DNA from: an uncultured SAR116 cluster alpha proteobacterium
GTDB taxonomy: Bacteria > Pseudomonadota > Alphaproteobacteria > Puniceispirillales > Marisalimonadaceae
Assembly: GCA_902578805.1 (NCBI GenBank)
Contig: CACHEH010000010.1
Location: 1-38,605 of the forward strand
Length of the DNA: 38,605 nucleotides
Direction of reading: 5' to 3'
This document shows, one piece after another, positions 6,665 through 15,491 of this stretch (its first letter is position 1; each line of letters opens with the position of its first letter). A program made the position numbers and the translations under genes. The notes under the pieces were generated by a model that was given only the letters and a program-made list of their open reading frames with translations, was not told the DNA's origin and ran no database searches.

Positions 6665-9609
6665 TTTTTCACCTTAAAATTTTTTAATAATTTTTTTAAT
6701 TTAACTTCAATAGCAGATAAATCTGTACTATTTTTTGGTATAGCTTTGAGTTTATACTTTTTTAACTCATCTTGATCTTTTTTTGTAAGATTTTTTGCTG
6801 TTAGAACAAAAACTGGGATTTTGTTATTTGGGTAAAGTTTATGAAATTTTTCAAGAAAAGCAAAGCCATCCATTTTAGGCATAAGTAAGTCGAGCATTAT
6901 TAAATCAGGCTTAAAATTTTTAATCTTGTTCAATCCATCAAGTCCATTTTTTGCTTCTTCCAACACATAATGTTTATTTTTAAGTACTTTTATTAAATTT
7001 TTTCTTGTAAGTTCGTCATCATCAATAATTAAAATATTTTTTTGATCATTTTTACTTAAGTATTTTTCTAAATTATTAATCAGTAAATCTTTATTTACCG
7101 GTTTTGTAAAAAACTTTTCAGCACCTAATGTTATTGCCATGCCACTATCACCTGATACCGAAATTATCATAACTGGTATATTTTTGAGTTCTTTATCTCT
7201 TTTTACTTTATTTAAAAATGAATAACCGTCATTTACTGGCATCTGTAAATCCAACAAAATTACTTTTGGGTTTACTTTTTTTGCTATTTCAAAACCTTGT
7301 TTGGCATTGAAGGCGTTTACAATTTTGTAATCTTTTTCTCTCAAAATTTTATTTAAAATATCGTGAACAAATTTTTCGTCATCTATTATTAATATATCTG
7401 CATTTTTAGGAAGTGCATTTACATTAAATTCTTCGAAGTTTTGGTTGTTTTCTCTAAACCTCATTATAAATGTAGAACCAATGTTCTTTTTACTTTTAAC
7501 AGAAACCGATCCTCCCATTAATTCACATAATTTTTTTGTTATAGATAACCCTAATCCTGTTCCACCATATTTTATTGAAGTGGTTTTATCAACTTGTGAA
7601 AATTCTTTAAATAATTTCTTTTGTTGAGAAGGGGTCATTCCAATTCCAGTATCATTAATTTCTATATTAATAAATCCGGATTTCTTTTTAATTACTTTAA
7701 TAGTAATTAATCCATCATTTGTAAATTTACTAGCATTGCTGACTAAATTGAAGATGCATTGTTTTATTCTAGTTTGGTCTGCATTAATTTTTGAAATTTT
7801 TTCATCAAAAATCATTTTGAGTTTATTATTATTTTTTTCAACTAGAGGTTTTGTAATAGAAATGACATCATCTAATAATTCTTTTAATTTAAATTCTTCA
7901 TTTACAAGTTCTAATTTTTCAGCCTCAATTTTAGATAAATCTAAAACATCATTAATTAACTGTAATAGATGTCGTCCTGAACGTTCAATTTTTTTAACAT
8001 CATCTATTTGATCTTCATTTGTTTTTTCATCTAAATCATCTAACAATATTTCGCTGTACCCTATTATTGCGTTTAAAGGAGTTCTCAATTCATGGCTCAT
8101 ATTAGCTAAAAAATCACTTTTAGCTTCATTTGCGATATTAGCCTTTTTAGATACTTCTTTTAATTCTTGACTCTGTTCTTCTAATAATTTTGTTCTCTCT
8201 TTTACTTTTATGTCTAACATTAAATGTTGGTTTTTTAATTCTTTTGATAATGAAGAAAAGGATTGTCCAAACAATTCCATTGTAGATTTAGTATTTTTAG
8301 AATTATTTTTTGAATTCTTTGTCATATAGGATAAATCTTTATAGATTTTTTCTTTTGAAGCACCTTCAAGCATATCAGCAAGCTTTTTAGTTTCATTGAT
8401 AATAAAAATTTCTTCTTTTCTTCTGTTTTCCTTCTCTTTATTTTCCAAAGAGTTTATAAGTATCGTATTTTCTCTAAATGCATTAATAGCATTTGATAAA
8501 TTACCTACCTCATCATTCTTACCTCTTGGGATTTCAACATTAGTATTTCCTTGTGATAATGCTTTCATAACATCTATTGACTGATACAAAGGGTTAAAAC
8601 TTCTTTTTAAAAAGATATTAATTAAAAAAATTATCAAGAAGGAAATAGCAAATATTGATATTAAAGATGATATAAATAAAAATTGTTCATCTTCATAGAT
8701 TTTTGAAATATCAGAAAACAAAATTAACTTTCCTGGTGCGGTTTGATCAATTGAAAATAAAGGAATAATTGATGTGTAAAGAATGTATTTAGAATTTTCT
8801 TTATCATTCACATTAATTTTGATGATTTCAGTATCGTTGAAATTTTTTGGCAGATTATCATAAATTTGCCTACCTTGATTATGATAGGCAAATGATGAGA
8901 ACATTTCCTCCTTGTTAGGGTCTTGGACAATAATTTCAGTTTTAGTAACTGTTTTTAAATCATTTACTAGTGGTTCAAATAAAGAAATAAAAACGATATG
9001 ACCAAAACTATCTTTATTGTCATTCCTTCTTATAATAACAGGAATGCTTACGGCAGCATGGTAGCCATCTGTAAATCTTGAAATCGTCCTAAGTGTTTGA
9101 AATTTAGCAAATGCTCCAAATTTCTTTTTAACTCCAATATCAGTATTTTGAAAAATATTAGATTTGATAAGATTTAATGTTGCACTAGTATCTAAAGGAG
9201 ATTTTAACCCGCCAGCGAAAACAAGTTTTTTGTTTTCGTCATATAAATGAATACCAGATAGAGAACTTTTATCTCTAATTTCTTGAAATATTAACTCGAG
9301 GTCCGACAAAATCAATTTATTTTTAAAATTTTCTAGATCTGACAGAGTTAGTCTATTTTTTGAATTATCTTTAGTATTAAATTCATTTAACTTAGATGCT
9401 AGTAAATCTATATTTGTTTTTTGTTTTTCAAGTTCTTTAAATTTATTATCTAAGATTTTAGACCAAGTGCCGAGTTGACCAGAATAAACTAAATCTTGAA
9501 ACCTTAGCGTAGACTTTTGTTCTTTAAAATAAAAAGCTAATAAAAAAGATAATATAACAAATAATAAAACGAATAAAAAAAGTATATTGATTTTTGTTCT
9601 TATTAACAT
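6661..9609 (-). CDS. Membrane hybrid sensor histidine kinase with two receiver domains
   Basis: A 982-residue hybrid kinase. Membrane segments at about 8-28 and 309-334 enclose a 280-residue periplasmic sensor with alpha-helical entry, of Cache-like appearance. A HAMP linker (about 335-388) and a coiled coil lead into the DHp domain with H506 ([20 protein letters not shown]), then the ATPase domain with N625 of the N box, DTGIGM at 653-658 and GGTGLGLS near 682. Two receivers follow, with phosphoacceptors D787 and D907. The DHp is strikingly like that of the cyclase two genes downstream, which hints at heteromer formation or shared phosphotransfer. First gene of the operon; ATGA overlap with the next. 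The ligand is unknown. Confidence 0.95.
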   Translation of the reverse strand: MLIRTKINILFLFVLLFVILSFLLAFYFKEQKSTLRFQDLVYSGQLGTWSKILDNKFKELEKQKTNIDLLASKLNEFNTKDNSKNRLTLSDLENFKNKLILSDLELIFQEIRDKSSLSGIHLYDENKKLVFAGGLKSPLDTSATLNLIKSNIFQNTDIGVKKKFGAFAKFQTLRTISRFTDGYHAAVSIPVIIRRNDNKDSFGHIVFISLFEPLVNDLKTVTKTEIIVQDPNKEEMFSSFAYHNQGRQIYDNLPKNFNDTEIIKINVNDKENSKYILYTSIIPLFSIDQTAPGKLILFSDISKIYEDEQFLFISSLISIFAISFLIIFLINIFLKRSFNPLYQSIDVMKALSQGNTNVEIPRGKNDEVGNLSNAINAFRENTILINSLENKEKENRRKEEIFIINETKKLADMLEGASKEKIYKDLSYMTKNSKNNSKNTKSTMELFGQSFSSLSKELKNQHLMLDIKVKERTKLLEEQSQELKEVSKKANIANEAKSDFLANMSHELRTPLNAIIGYSEILLDDLDEKTNEDQIDDVKKIERSGRHLLQLINDVLDLSKIEAEKLELVNEEFKLKELLDDVISITKPLVEKNNNKLKMIFDEKISKINADQTRIKQCIFNLVSNASKFTNDGLITIKVIKKKSGFINIEINDTGIGMTPSQQKKLFKEFSQVDKTTSIKYGGTGLGLSITKKLCELMGGSVSVKSKKNIGSTFIMRFRENNQNFEEFNVNALPKNADILIIDDEKFVHDILNKILREKDYKIVNAFNAKQGFEIAKKVNPKVILLDLQMPVNDGYSFLNKVKRDKELKNIPVMIISVSGDSGMAITLGAEKFFTKPVNKDLLINNLEKYLSKNDQKNILIIDDDELTRKNLIKVLKNKHYVLEEAKNGLDGLNKIKNFKPDLIMLDLLMPKMDGFAFLEKFHKLYPNNKIPVFVLTAKNLTKKDQDELKKYKLKAIPKNSTDLSAIEVKLKKLLKNFKVKK

Positions 9610-9661
9610 ACTTAAACATTAATAACTTCAAATAGATTAACAAACAAATTTTAGATTTAAT

Positions 9662-10672
9662 TCAGACTCTCACTAATTTTTTGCCCAAATTTAAACCATT
9701 TAGAATTTTTACAAGTGAAGCTGGAGCACTTTCTAGTCCATCACTTATATCTTCTTCGCTAACCTACTTGCCTTCAACGTACCAATTAAGCAATTTATTA
9801 TAAATTTCTTGGTATTTGTTAAAATAATCTAGAACCAATAAGCCTTCAATTTTAGCTCTTTTAATGAGTAAGGTTCGGTTAACCCTTGGACCAATTGGTA
9901 TTGGAAATGAGGACATTCCAATTGTTCCACATATAACAATACTAGCTTTCATATTTAAATTTTCCATAACTGCATCAAATTGTGTGCCACCAACATTATC
10001 AAAAAAGCAGTCAATTCCGTTGGGAACTATTTTCTTTAAGATATTAGATAAGTCATTTTCTTTTTTATAATTGATAACTTCATCATATCCAAATTTACTT
10101 TTACACATAGCTACTTTTTTATCTGAACTAGTAAGGCCTATTGTTTTACATCCATAAATTTTAGCTAATTGCCCAACTGCTGATCCTACACTGCCTGCAG
10201 CAGTTGTAACCAAAACAACATCATTTTTTTTTGGCTTGCCTATATCAATTAAGCCTGCATAAGCTGTTATTCCATTTAAACCTAAAATACCTAAATTTTT
10301 TGACAAAGGGGCTGATTTTGGATCAATTTTTAATTGAATTTTATTTTCATCTACTACAGAAAATCTTTGCCAACCTAACCATCCAACCACATATTCATTG
10401 ACTTTAAAATTTTTGTTTTTTGAGAATATAATTTTACCCACCCCAAAACTTCTCATAGTACTATTAATTGGAACTGGTTCAGAATAGTTGCCAACATCGC
10501 TGATCCAGCCTCTCATTGCTGGATCTACGGACACATATTCTACCTCTACAAGAAAATGATTATGCCTAATTTCTTCAATTTCATCGTTTATATTTTGAAA
10601 CAAATCCTCTGTAATAGTTTTAGATGGACGTTTCTTTAATATGATTTTTGTATTTACTAAGTCCTTAATAAT
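9662..10672 (-). pseudogene. MDR-family NAD(P)H oxidoreductase (CurA/YncB-like), broken by an in-frame amber codon
   Basis: A zinc-independent medium-chain dehydrogenase related to CurA/YncB and prostaglandin reductases. Visible: the N-terminal VSVDPAMRGW, the NAD(P)-binding VTTAAGSVGSAVGQLAK, and FFDNVGGTQFD. A TAG at 9766-9764 stops the frame after YVEGK, yet the same frame continues for 33 codons with the normal family ending (DGLESAPASL, then GKKLVRV) to TGA at 9664-9662. At the 5' end the homology also extends above the TTG at 10603 (TKIILKKRPSK), but no ATG, GTG or TTG lies between there and the upstream TAG at 10684; ATT at 10672 with AGGA seven bases upstream is the best candidate. 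Either a recent pseudogene or a gene producing a shortened protein. Confidence 0.8.
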
Positions 10673-10719
10673 ATCATAATCCTAACAAAATTATTTTTCG
10701 TTTTTGATTAAATAAACAC

Positions 10720-10749
10720 TTGACTATAAATAATTAAAATGCCTACTAA
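10720..10749 (+). promoter_or_regulatory. Candidate sigma-70-type promoter of the ABC importer operon
   Basis: TTGACT at 10720-10725 matches the -35 consensus in five of six bases; TACTAA at 10744-10749 is a four-of-six -10 element, with an 18-base spacer. It lies 136 bases upstream of the binding-protein start. No thiamine-type riboswitch motif is visible between it and the gene. Confidence 0.35.
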
Positions 10750-10762
10750 TTATAACCCTATT

Positions 10763-10779
10763 TGATTAATATTTAATCA
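10763..10779. promoter_or_regulatory. Short palindrome downstream of the candidate promoter
   Basis: TGATTAA, three bases TAT, then TTAATCA: a perfect 7-bp inverted repeat starting 14 bases after the proposed -10 element, where a repressor operator would sit. In DNA this AT-rich such repeats occur by chance, so the assignment is weak. Confidence 0.25.
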
Positions 10780-10884
10780 TAAACTAATAAAGTTTAAATG
10801 CACAATGCATACTTCAAAAACATATTTATAATTTACAATTATATAACATACAATGAACTTAAATTTTAATTATAGGAGGTTAAT

Positions 10885-11886
10885 TTGTTTAAAAATTTAG
10901 TTTTAATAATAATTTCTTTTTTGTTCTCAACTACAAGTTATGCAGACACTAAAATACCATTTACTTTGGATTGGAAATTTGAAGGTCCATCAGCACCTTT
11001 TTTTAATGCAATTGATAAAGGTTATTTTAAAGAGGCAGGTTTAGATGTTGAGATTTCACCCGGCAAAGGATCATTAGATGCAATTCCAAAGGTTGCAACA
11101 GGATCATTTCCTCTTGGTTTTGCTGACATTAACTCTTTAATCAAATTTTTAGACCAAAATCCTGGTGCACCAGTTACTGCAATAATGATGATTTATGATA
11201 AGCCTCCATTTGCCGTTATTGGAAGAAAATCTCTTGGTATTAAGTCACCAGCTGATTTGCCAGGTTCGGTTTTAGGTGCACCTCCACCCGATGGTGCGTG
11301 GGCACAATTTCCTTCTTTTGCAAAGGCAAATGGTTTAGATATGAATAAAATTAAAGTTGAACCTGTTGGTTTCCCAACTCGTGAACCAATGTTAGCTGAA
11401 GGTAAAGTTGCATCAGTAACTGGTTATTCATTTTCGTCATTTCTTAACTTAGTTCGTCTAGGAGTTCCAGAAGATGATATTACAACCATATTAATGGCTG
11501 ATCATGGACTTAAGCTTTACGGTAATGCAATTATTGTTAACACTGATTTTGCATCATCTAATGCCAAAGTTATTAAATCTTTTCTGGGTGCAGTAGGTAA
11601 GGGTTGGAAAGATGCTGTTTCAAATCCAAGTTCTGCCATTGATGCTCTTGTTAAAAGGAATCCAGCTGCTGATAAAAACTTAGAAGAAAGAAGGTTTAAT
11701 TTGGCCTTATCCGGTAATGTTATGACAGATTATGTTCTAAAGAATGGAATGGGTAACATTGATAAGACACGTTTTGAAGCGGCTATCGATCAATTAAGTG
11801 AAACTTATAAATATAAAACTAAACCAAATGCAAAGTTATATTTTACAGATGCTTATTTACCAAAAGGTGGGTTTAAGTTGAAGTAG
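10885..11886 (+). CDS. ABC transporter substrate-binding protein, NitT/TauT (NMT1-like) family
   Basis: The periplasmic binding protein of an importer of the SsuA/TauA/ThiY type. Residues 1-21 form a signal peptide cleaved after SYA. The mature part begins with IPFTLDWKFEGPSAPFFNA, has the helix GYFKEAGLDVEI and the sequence ATGSFPLGFAD, all typical of the NMT1/SsuA fold. The family binds sulfonates, nitrate, pyrimidine precursors or other small compounds; nothing here fixes the substrate. The TTG start is set by a perfect AGGAGG at 10874-10879. A strong hairpin follows the stop codon, before the ATPase gene. Confidence 0.9.
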   Translation: MFKNLVLIIISFLFSTTSYADTKIPFTLDWKFEGPSAPFFNAIDKGYFKEAGLDVEISPGKGSLDAIPKVATGSFPLGFADINSLIKFLDQNPGAPVTAIMMIYDKPPFAVIGRKSLGIKSPADLPGSVLGAPPPDGAWAQFPSFAKANGLDMNKIKVEPVGFPTREPMLAEGKVASVTGYSFSSFLNLVRLGVPEDDITTILMADHGLKLYGNAIIVNTDFASSNAKVIKSFLGAVGKGWKDAVSNPSSAIDALVKRNPAADKNLEERRFNLALSGNVMTDYVLKNGMGNIDKTRFEAAIDQLSETYKYKTKPNAKLYFTDAYLPKGGFKLK

Positions 11887-11901
11887 TTTTAAAACAAATA
11901 T

Positions 11902-11931
11902 AAAATAGGGTGAATTTTTTCATCCTATTTT
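11902..11931 (+). terminator. Attenuator-like hairpin between binding protein and ATPase genes
   Basis: A 13-bp stem (AAAATAGGGTGAA at 11902-11914 pairing with TTCATCCTATTTT at 11919-11931, one G-U pair) with a four-base TTTT loop and a run of five T at its 3' edge. It lies 16 bases after the binding-protein stop and 12 bases before the ATPase start, with the ribosome-binding AAGG right after it. Such hairpins in ABC operons usually stop part of the transcripts or protect the upstream mRNA, giving more binding protein than membrane components. Confidence 0.7.
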
Positions 11932-11943
11932 TAAGGTATATTT

Positions 11944-12747
11944 ATGTCATTAAATGAAAAAAAAGACGCAATAATAATTAAAGACGTAACGCATACCTAC
12001 AAAACTGAAACTGGTTTATTACCAGTTATAAAAAATTTAAGTATGAACATACCTGAAAATGGTTTTACAGCTGTTGTTGGCCCCTCTGGATGTGGAAAAT
12101 CTACCTTAACAAAACTGATTTCAGGCCTTTTGCAACCAGATGAAGGTGAGGTTTATCTTAGTGGAGAAAAAATAACTACACCTAGACCTACTGTTGGAAT
12201 GGCTTTTCAAAATCCTGTTTTGTTAGAGTGGAGAAGTATTATAAAAAATGTTATGTTGCCGCTAGAAATTGTTCCAAATAAGTTAAATTTACAACAAAAA
12301 GAGCAAAGAGCAAAACAACTGTTGTCTTTAGTGGGTTTAGAGGGATTTGAAGAAAAAAGACCTTCTGAATTATCAGGGGGAATGCGACAAAGAGCATCAT
12401 TATGTAGAGCTCTAGTACATAAACCAGAAGTTCTTATTTTAGATGAACCGTTTGGGGCGTTGGATGCATTTACACGAGAAGATTTATGGCAAGTAATGCA
12501 CAATTTAAGAAAAAAAGAACCATTCACTGGAATTCTTATTACACACGATTTGAGGGAGTCAATTTTCCTTGCTGATGAAGTTATAGTTCTTTCTGGGCGG
12601 CCAGCTTCAAAACAATTTTTTGTTAAAGTACCAAAATCTAAAATACCAAAACTTGAGAGTTTGTATACTTCAAAATCTATTGATATGTTAAAAACTCTTC
12701 GTAAACAAATAGAAATTGCTCAAAGTCAACAAGAGCAAAATAAATGA
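11944..12747 (+). CDS. ABC transporter ATPase, SsuB/TauB type
   Basis: The nucleotide-binding subunit of the importer. Walker A is GPSGCGKST (46-54), the Q-loop Gln is Q89, the signature is LSGGMRQ (143-149), Walker B ends in D167 with catalytic E168, and the switch His is H201 (ITHDLRES). The FGALDAFTRED after Walker B is characteristic of the nitrate/sulfonate/taurine group. Length of 267 residues is normal. The last four bases overlap the permease start (ATGA), so the two subunits are coupled in translation. Confidence 0.95.
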   Translation: MSLNEKKDAIIIKDVTHTYKTETGLLPVIKNLSMNIPENGFTAVVGPSGCGKSTLTKLISGLLQPDEGEVYLSGEKITTPRPTVGMAFQNPVLLEWRSIIKNVMLPLEIVPNKLNLQQKEQRAKQLLSLVGLEGFEEKRPSELSGGMRQRASLCRALVHKPEVLILDEPFGALDAFTREDLWQVMHNLRKKEPFTGILITHDLRESIFLADEVIVLSGRPASKQFFVKVPKSKIPKLESLYTSKSIDMLKTLRKQIEIAQSQQEQNK

Positions 12748-13499
12748 GACATTTTTTAGTACCATTATACGCAATTATTATTTTTCTTGTTTTGTGGGAG
12801 CTTTTAGTTTGGGTAAATGATTGGCCAAACTATAAAATGGCATCTCCTTCTGATATATGGCCTGCATTTTGGAAATTTAAAGTTTTATTTTTCCAATATG
12901 GTTGGGATACTCTTTGGCGAACGGTTGTAGGCTTATTTATAGCAGTGCTATGCGGTGTTTTTTTAGGAATGATTATGGGTTTTTCAAAGGTTTTGCGTGA
13001 AGCAATATACCCATTATTAGTAGGATTTAATGCAATTCCAAAAGCTACTGTTGTACCTATAATTGCATTAATGTTTGTAGGTCAGCATGATCTAAACACT
13101 GTTTTAATAGCTTTTATGATTTCCTTTTTTCCTATAGCTGTTTCTGTCTCGATTGGATTGTCAACCTTAGAACCTGAATATAGAGATATTTTAAGGTCTT
13201 TAGGAGCATCAAAATCATTAATATTTTGGAAAATTGCATTGCCAAAAACTTTACCAGAATTTTTTGGAGCATTAAAAGTAGCTGTTACACTTGCATTTAT
13301 TGGTACAAATTTGATGGAAATTGTATCCCCACATGGTAGAGGATTAGGTGCTTTGTTTGATAGTGGTAAGACAAATTCAGATTACCCTTTAATGTTTGCG
13401 GTACTTATAGCTTTAGCATTATTAGGTATTGGTTTATATTATGTGGTAGTTGTTTTAGAAAAAATCTTTGCGGGATGGGCAGAACGTTCCACCGATTAG
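12744..13499 (+). CDS. ABC transporter permease, SsuC/TauC type
   Basis: The membrane subunit of the importer: 251 residues with about six hydrophobic helices and the cytoplasmic coupling loop (EAA motif) around residues 147-165, reading YRDILRSLGASKSLIFWKIALPKTLPEF. The family homologues form a homodimer that docks on the ATPase. It is the last gene of the operon; the following 66-codon ORF starts 47 bases later. Substrate remains open, as for the binding protein. Confidence 0.93.
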   Translation: MRHFLVPLYAIIIFLVLWELLVWVNDWPNYKMASPSDIWPAFWKFKVLFFQYGWDTLWRTVVGLFIAVLCGVFLGMIMGFSKVLREAIYPLLVGFNAIPKATVVPIIALMFVGQHDLNTVLIAFMISFFPIAVSVSIGLSTLEPEYRDILRSLGASKSLIFWKIALPKTLPEFFGALKVAVTLAFIGTNLMEIVSPHGRGLGALFDSGKTNSDYPLMFAVLIALALLGIGLYYVVVVLEKIFAGWAERSTD

Positions 13500-13546
13500 A
13501 AACTTAAATCTTTTCATGAAATGATAATTAATTTAAATTTAAAAAA

Positions 13547-13747
13547 ATGCTTATAAAAAAAGAATTTTTTATTAAAAATATTAGAGGGGATTTCGGTAAA
13601 GGTATAATTATCGCTACAGCAAGTATATTGTATGGAATTTTCAGATTATTTAATATATTAGATAATCCTATGCTTTTTCTTGATGTTTTTATGATTGGGA
13701 TTTTTATTTACTCAATTTATCTAATCATATTTAAATATGTAAAATAG
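13547..13747 (+). CDS. Small two-helix membrane protein, unrecognised
   Basis: A 66-residue protein with a basic N terminus (MLIKKEFFIKN) and two hydrophobic helices at about 18-35 and 42-62. Not recognised. There is no clear ribosome binding site; an A-rich stretch precedes the ATG. It lies between the ABC permease and the convergent ferredoxin-cyclase gene, where an intact ORF in such AT-rich DNA could be fortuitous, although the membrane-protein composition supports coding. Confidence 0.45.
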   Translation: MLIKKEFFIKNIRGDFGKGIIIATASILYGIFRLFNILDNPMLFLDVFMIGIFIYSIYLIIFKYVK

Positions 13748-13766
13748 TAATTTTGAGTTGTTTTTT

Positions 13767-15107
13767 TTATTCACTCCCGATCCAAATATATCCATCTTTA
13801 TCCATTATTGGTAGTAAATCCAATGGTATTTCTTTTATAGCTTTTGTCAGTTCTACAGCTTCTTCAGGTGCCCAGTCTGGACTAGTTGTTACCCATTTTT
13901 TAACTGCGCCAGTTCTTAAACAAAATTTACTGTCATGGAATGGACACAAGAACTCGTTTTCTGTTGTAATCTGACCCATCTCAAGCGGTAAGTTCATGTG
14001 TGGACACAGATTAGAAAAAGCTGAGAGGTTATCATCATTTCTAACGATTAATATTTCTTCATCATTATGATTAATTTTCTTTTTATCTCCGTTATTTAAA
14101 TCTTTAGATAACATAATTTTGTTCCAAAACATTCCGGACTCAAAAATTTTATCATCTTTAGATTCTAACGATTTTCCTTTCAATTTAGAAATTTCGTATA
14201 ATGTCGACCTTTGAGATGAACCTTTTAATTTTACCCTAACAAAATCTTCAACTTCAGCTCTGTCCTCTATTTCTTTAAATGCTTCTTCTGAAATCAATAA
14301 TCTTGTTTCAGCTTCTTTGTTAGCGGTTTCTACTCTACTGGCAATGTTCACAGATTGACCAATAATACTTAGACGTTGATTTCCAGCATTTCCAAGCATA
14401 CCCACTATTGCCTCTCCATAATGAACACCTACCCTTACATCAAAATTAATATTATAATTATCCAAAAAAATTTTTTTCTTTTTATCTACATCTTTTAAAA
14501 TTTCTAATGCAGCTTGAGTACATCGATAAACAGAATCTATTTTGTCATCTATACCGAAAGCAGCAAGAAATGCATCACCAATGAAATTATTAATGTCACC
14601 GCCATATTTTTTAACTATTGTTCCCATGTCATCAAAATATCTATTCAGGATGTACATAACATCATAAGAGGGTAATTGTTCACTTAAAGGAGTGAAAGAA
14701 ACTATATCTACAAACATAAGAGCAAGATTTTTTGTGCTCCCAATTGAACCAACTGAATTTTTTGTCATTTGATTAGCCAAAATCAAATCTTTTTGATCAA
14801 GCAATAATCTTTTAAGCTTTACATTACCTTTAATTTTTGTTTGGCAAGCCAATCTTATATTAGATGGTAATTCTAGCTTTTCAGATAATTTTTGTTCAGA
14901 TTTACTCTTTTGAGACACATTGTCTTCACCTTCAAGAATTTCAACTCTGCATGTAGAACACATTCCGAGGCCACCACACGCATGTAGGTGTTGTATGTCA
15001 CTTCTTAGAGATGCAGTTAAGATAGTTTCATCTTTTGAAATTGATATCTCTGCATTGTCTGGTATTAAATCGATTTTAAATACATTATCGCTCATATTTA
15101 AAATCAT
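13767..15107 (-). CDS. Ferredoxin-cyclase-Rieske fusion protein (class III cyclase with two Fe-S modules)
   Basis: A soluble 446-residue protein with three parts. Residues 5-105 are a [2Fe-2S] ferredoxin domain with C44, C50, C53 and C88; the Cx5Cx2C spacing is adrenodoxin-like. Residues 125-300 are a class III cyclase with metal aspartates D134 and D178 and transition-state N254 and R258, but N174 where adenylate cyclases have a purine-binding Lys, and S247 at its partner site. Residues 335-446 hold a Rieske motif, C368-P-H370 and C388-x2-H391. Ferredoxin-cyclase fusions are known in alphaproteobacteria; a Rieske tail is unfamiliar to me. Likely a redox- or iron-responsive cyclase (inference). 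A start at 15095 (MSDN) is equally possible. Confidence 0.9.
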   Translation of the reverse strand: MILNMSDNVFKIDLIPDNAEISISKDETILTASLRSDIQHLHACGGLGMCSTCRVEILEGEDNVSQKSKSEQKLSEKLELPSNIRLACQTKIKGNVKLKRLLLDQKDLILANQMTKNSVGSIGSTKNLALMFVDIVSFTPLSEQLPSYDVMYILNRYFDDMGTIVKKYGGDINNFIGDAFLAAFGIDDKIDSVYRCTQAALEILKDVDKKKKIFLDNYNINFDVRVGVHYGEAIVGMLGNAGNQRLSIIGQSVNIASRVETANKEAETRLLISEEAFKEIEDRAEVEDFVRVKLKGSSQRSTLYEISKLKGKSLESKDDKIFESGMFWNKIMLSKDLNNGDKKKINHNDEEILIVRNDDNLSAFSNLCPHMNLPLEMGQITTENEFLCPFHDSKFCLRTGAVKKWVTTSPDWAPEEAVELTKAIKEIPLDLLPIMDKDGYIWIGSE

Positions 15108-15123
15108 AATGATAATGAGAAAT
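15105..15123. promoter_or_regulatory. Fur-box-like sequence at the start of the Fe-S cyclase gene
   Basis: CATAATGATAATGAGAAAT contains two consecutive hexamers of the (G)ATAAT type and matches the 19-base E. coli Fur consensus at about 13 positions, including a run of 11. It overlaps the ATG at 15107 and lies ten bases upstream of the alternative start at 15095. Iron control of a protein with two Fe-S modules would make sense, but the match is in AT-rich DNA and untested. Confidence 0.3.
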
Positions 15124-15200
15124 GAATCAACTAATGAAAAAAAACTTTCAAACTCTATACTTTTTTGATTAACTGAGCTTCAACTATATTTAATAATCTT

Positions 15201-15410
15201 TTGGAATTTGTTTTGAAATATAAAAGTCTTCAAGAAATACAGCAAAACCCTGTATGGATCAAATTACAGTCTAAAGGTACCGATAAGAAACAACTAAATG
15301 AACAATTTTTGTCCCTAACAGAGGATGAAAAGGTGATAGCAATTGACTTATTTGAGTCTTTAAAAGTTGTTATGGAAGATCTATTAAAAAAAAATAACAC
15401 AAAGCATTGA
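15201..15410 (+). CDS. Small hypothetical protein
   Basis: A 69-residue, largely helical and charged soluble protein, not recognised. It has regular helix-forming segments (about 6-20, 28-40 and 44-64) and ends in a basic tail. The start is TTG, with no convincing ribosome binding site. It is divergent from the ferredoxin-cyclase gene, 93 bases away, and could share its regulatory region. The balanced composition suggests it is a real gene. Confidence 0.5.
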   Translation: MEFVLKYKSLQEIQQNPVWIKLQSKGTDKKQLNEQFLSLTEDEKVIAIDLFESLKVVMEDLLKKNNTKH

Positions 15411-15491
15411 TAATCTAAATTTTAAATATGTTTTTTTAATTATCTTCTGTTAATATATTAAAAAATTTTAAAAAATATTGTAAATTTAAAA

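Noticed and set aside
7736-8011. 91-codon ORF inside the hybrid kinase gene
   Set aside because: Antisense to the DHp/ATPase coding region and without protein-like features.
10684-10884. Thiamine-type riboswitch before the NMT1-like importer
   Set aside because: No CUGAGA-type or other TPP core motif is visible, and the leader is simple AT-rich DNA.
12207-12527. 106-codon antisense ORF opposite the ABC ATPase
   Set aside because: It overlaps a gene with complete Walker and signature motifs; a shadow frame.
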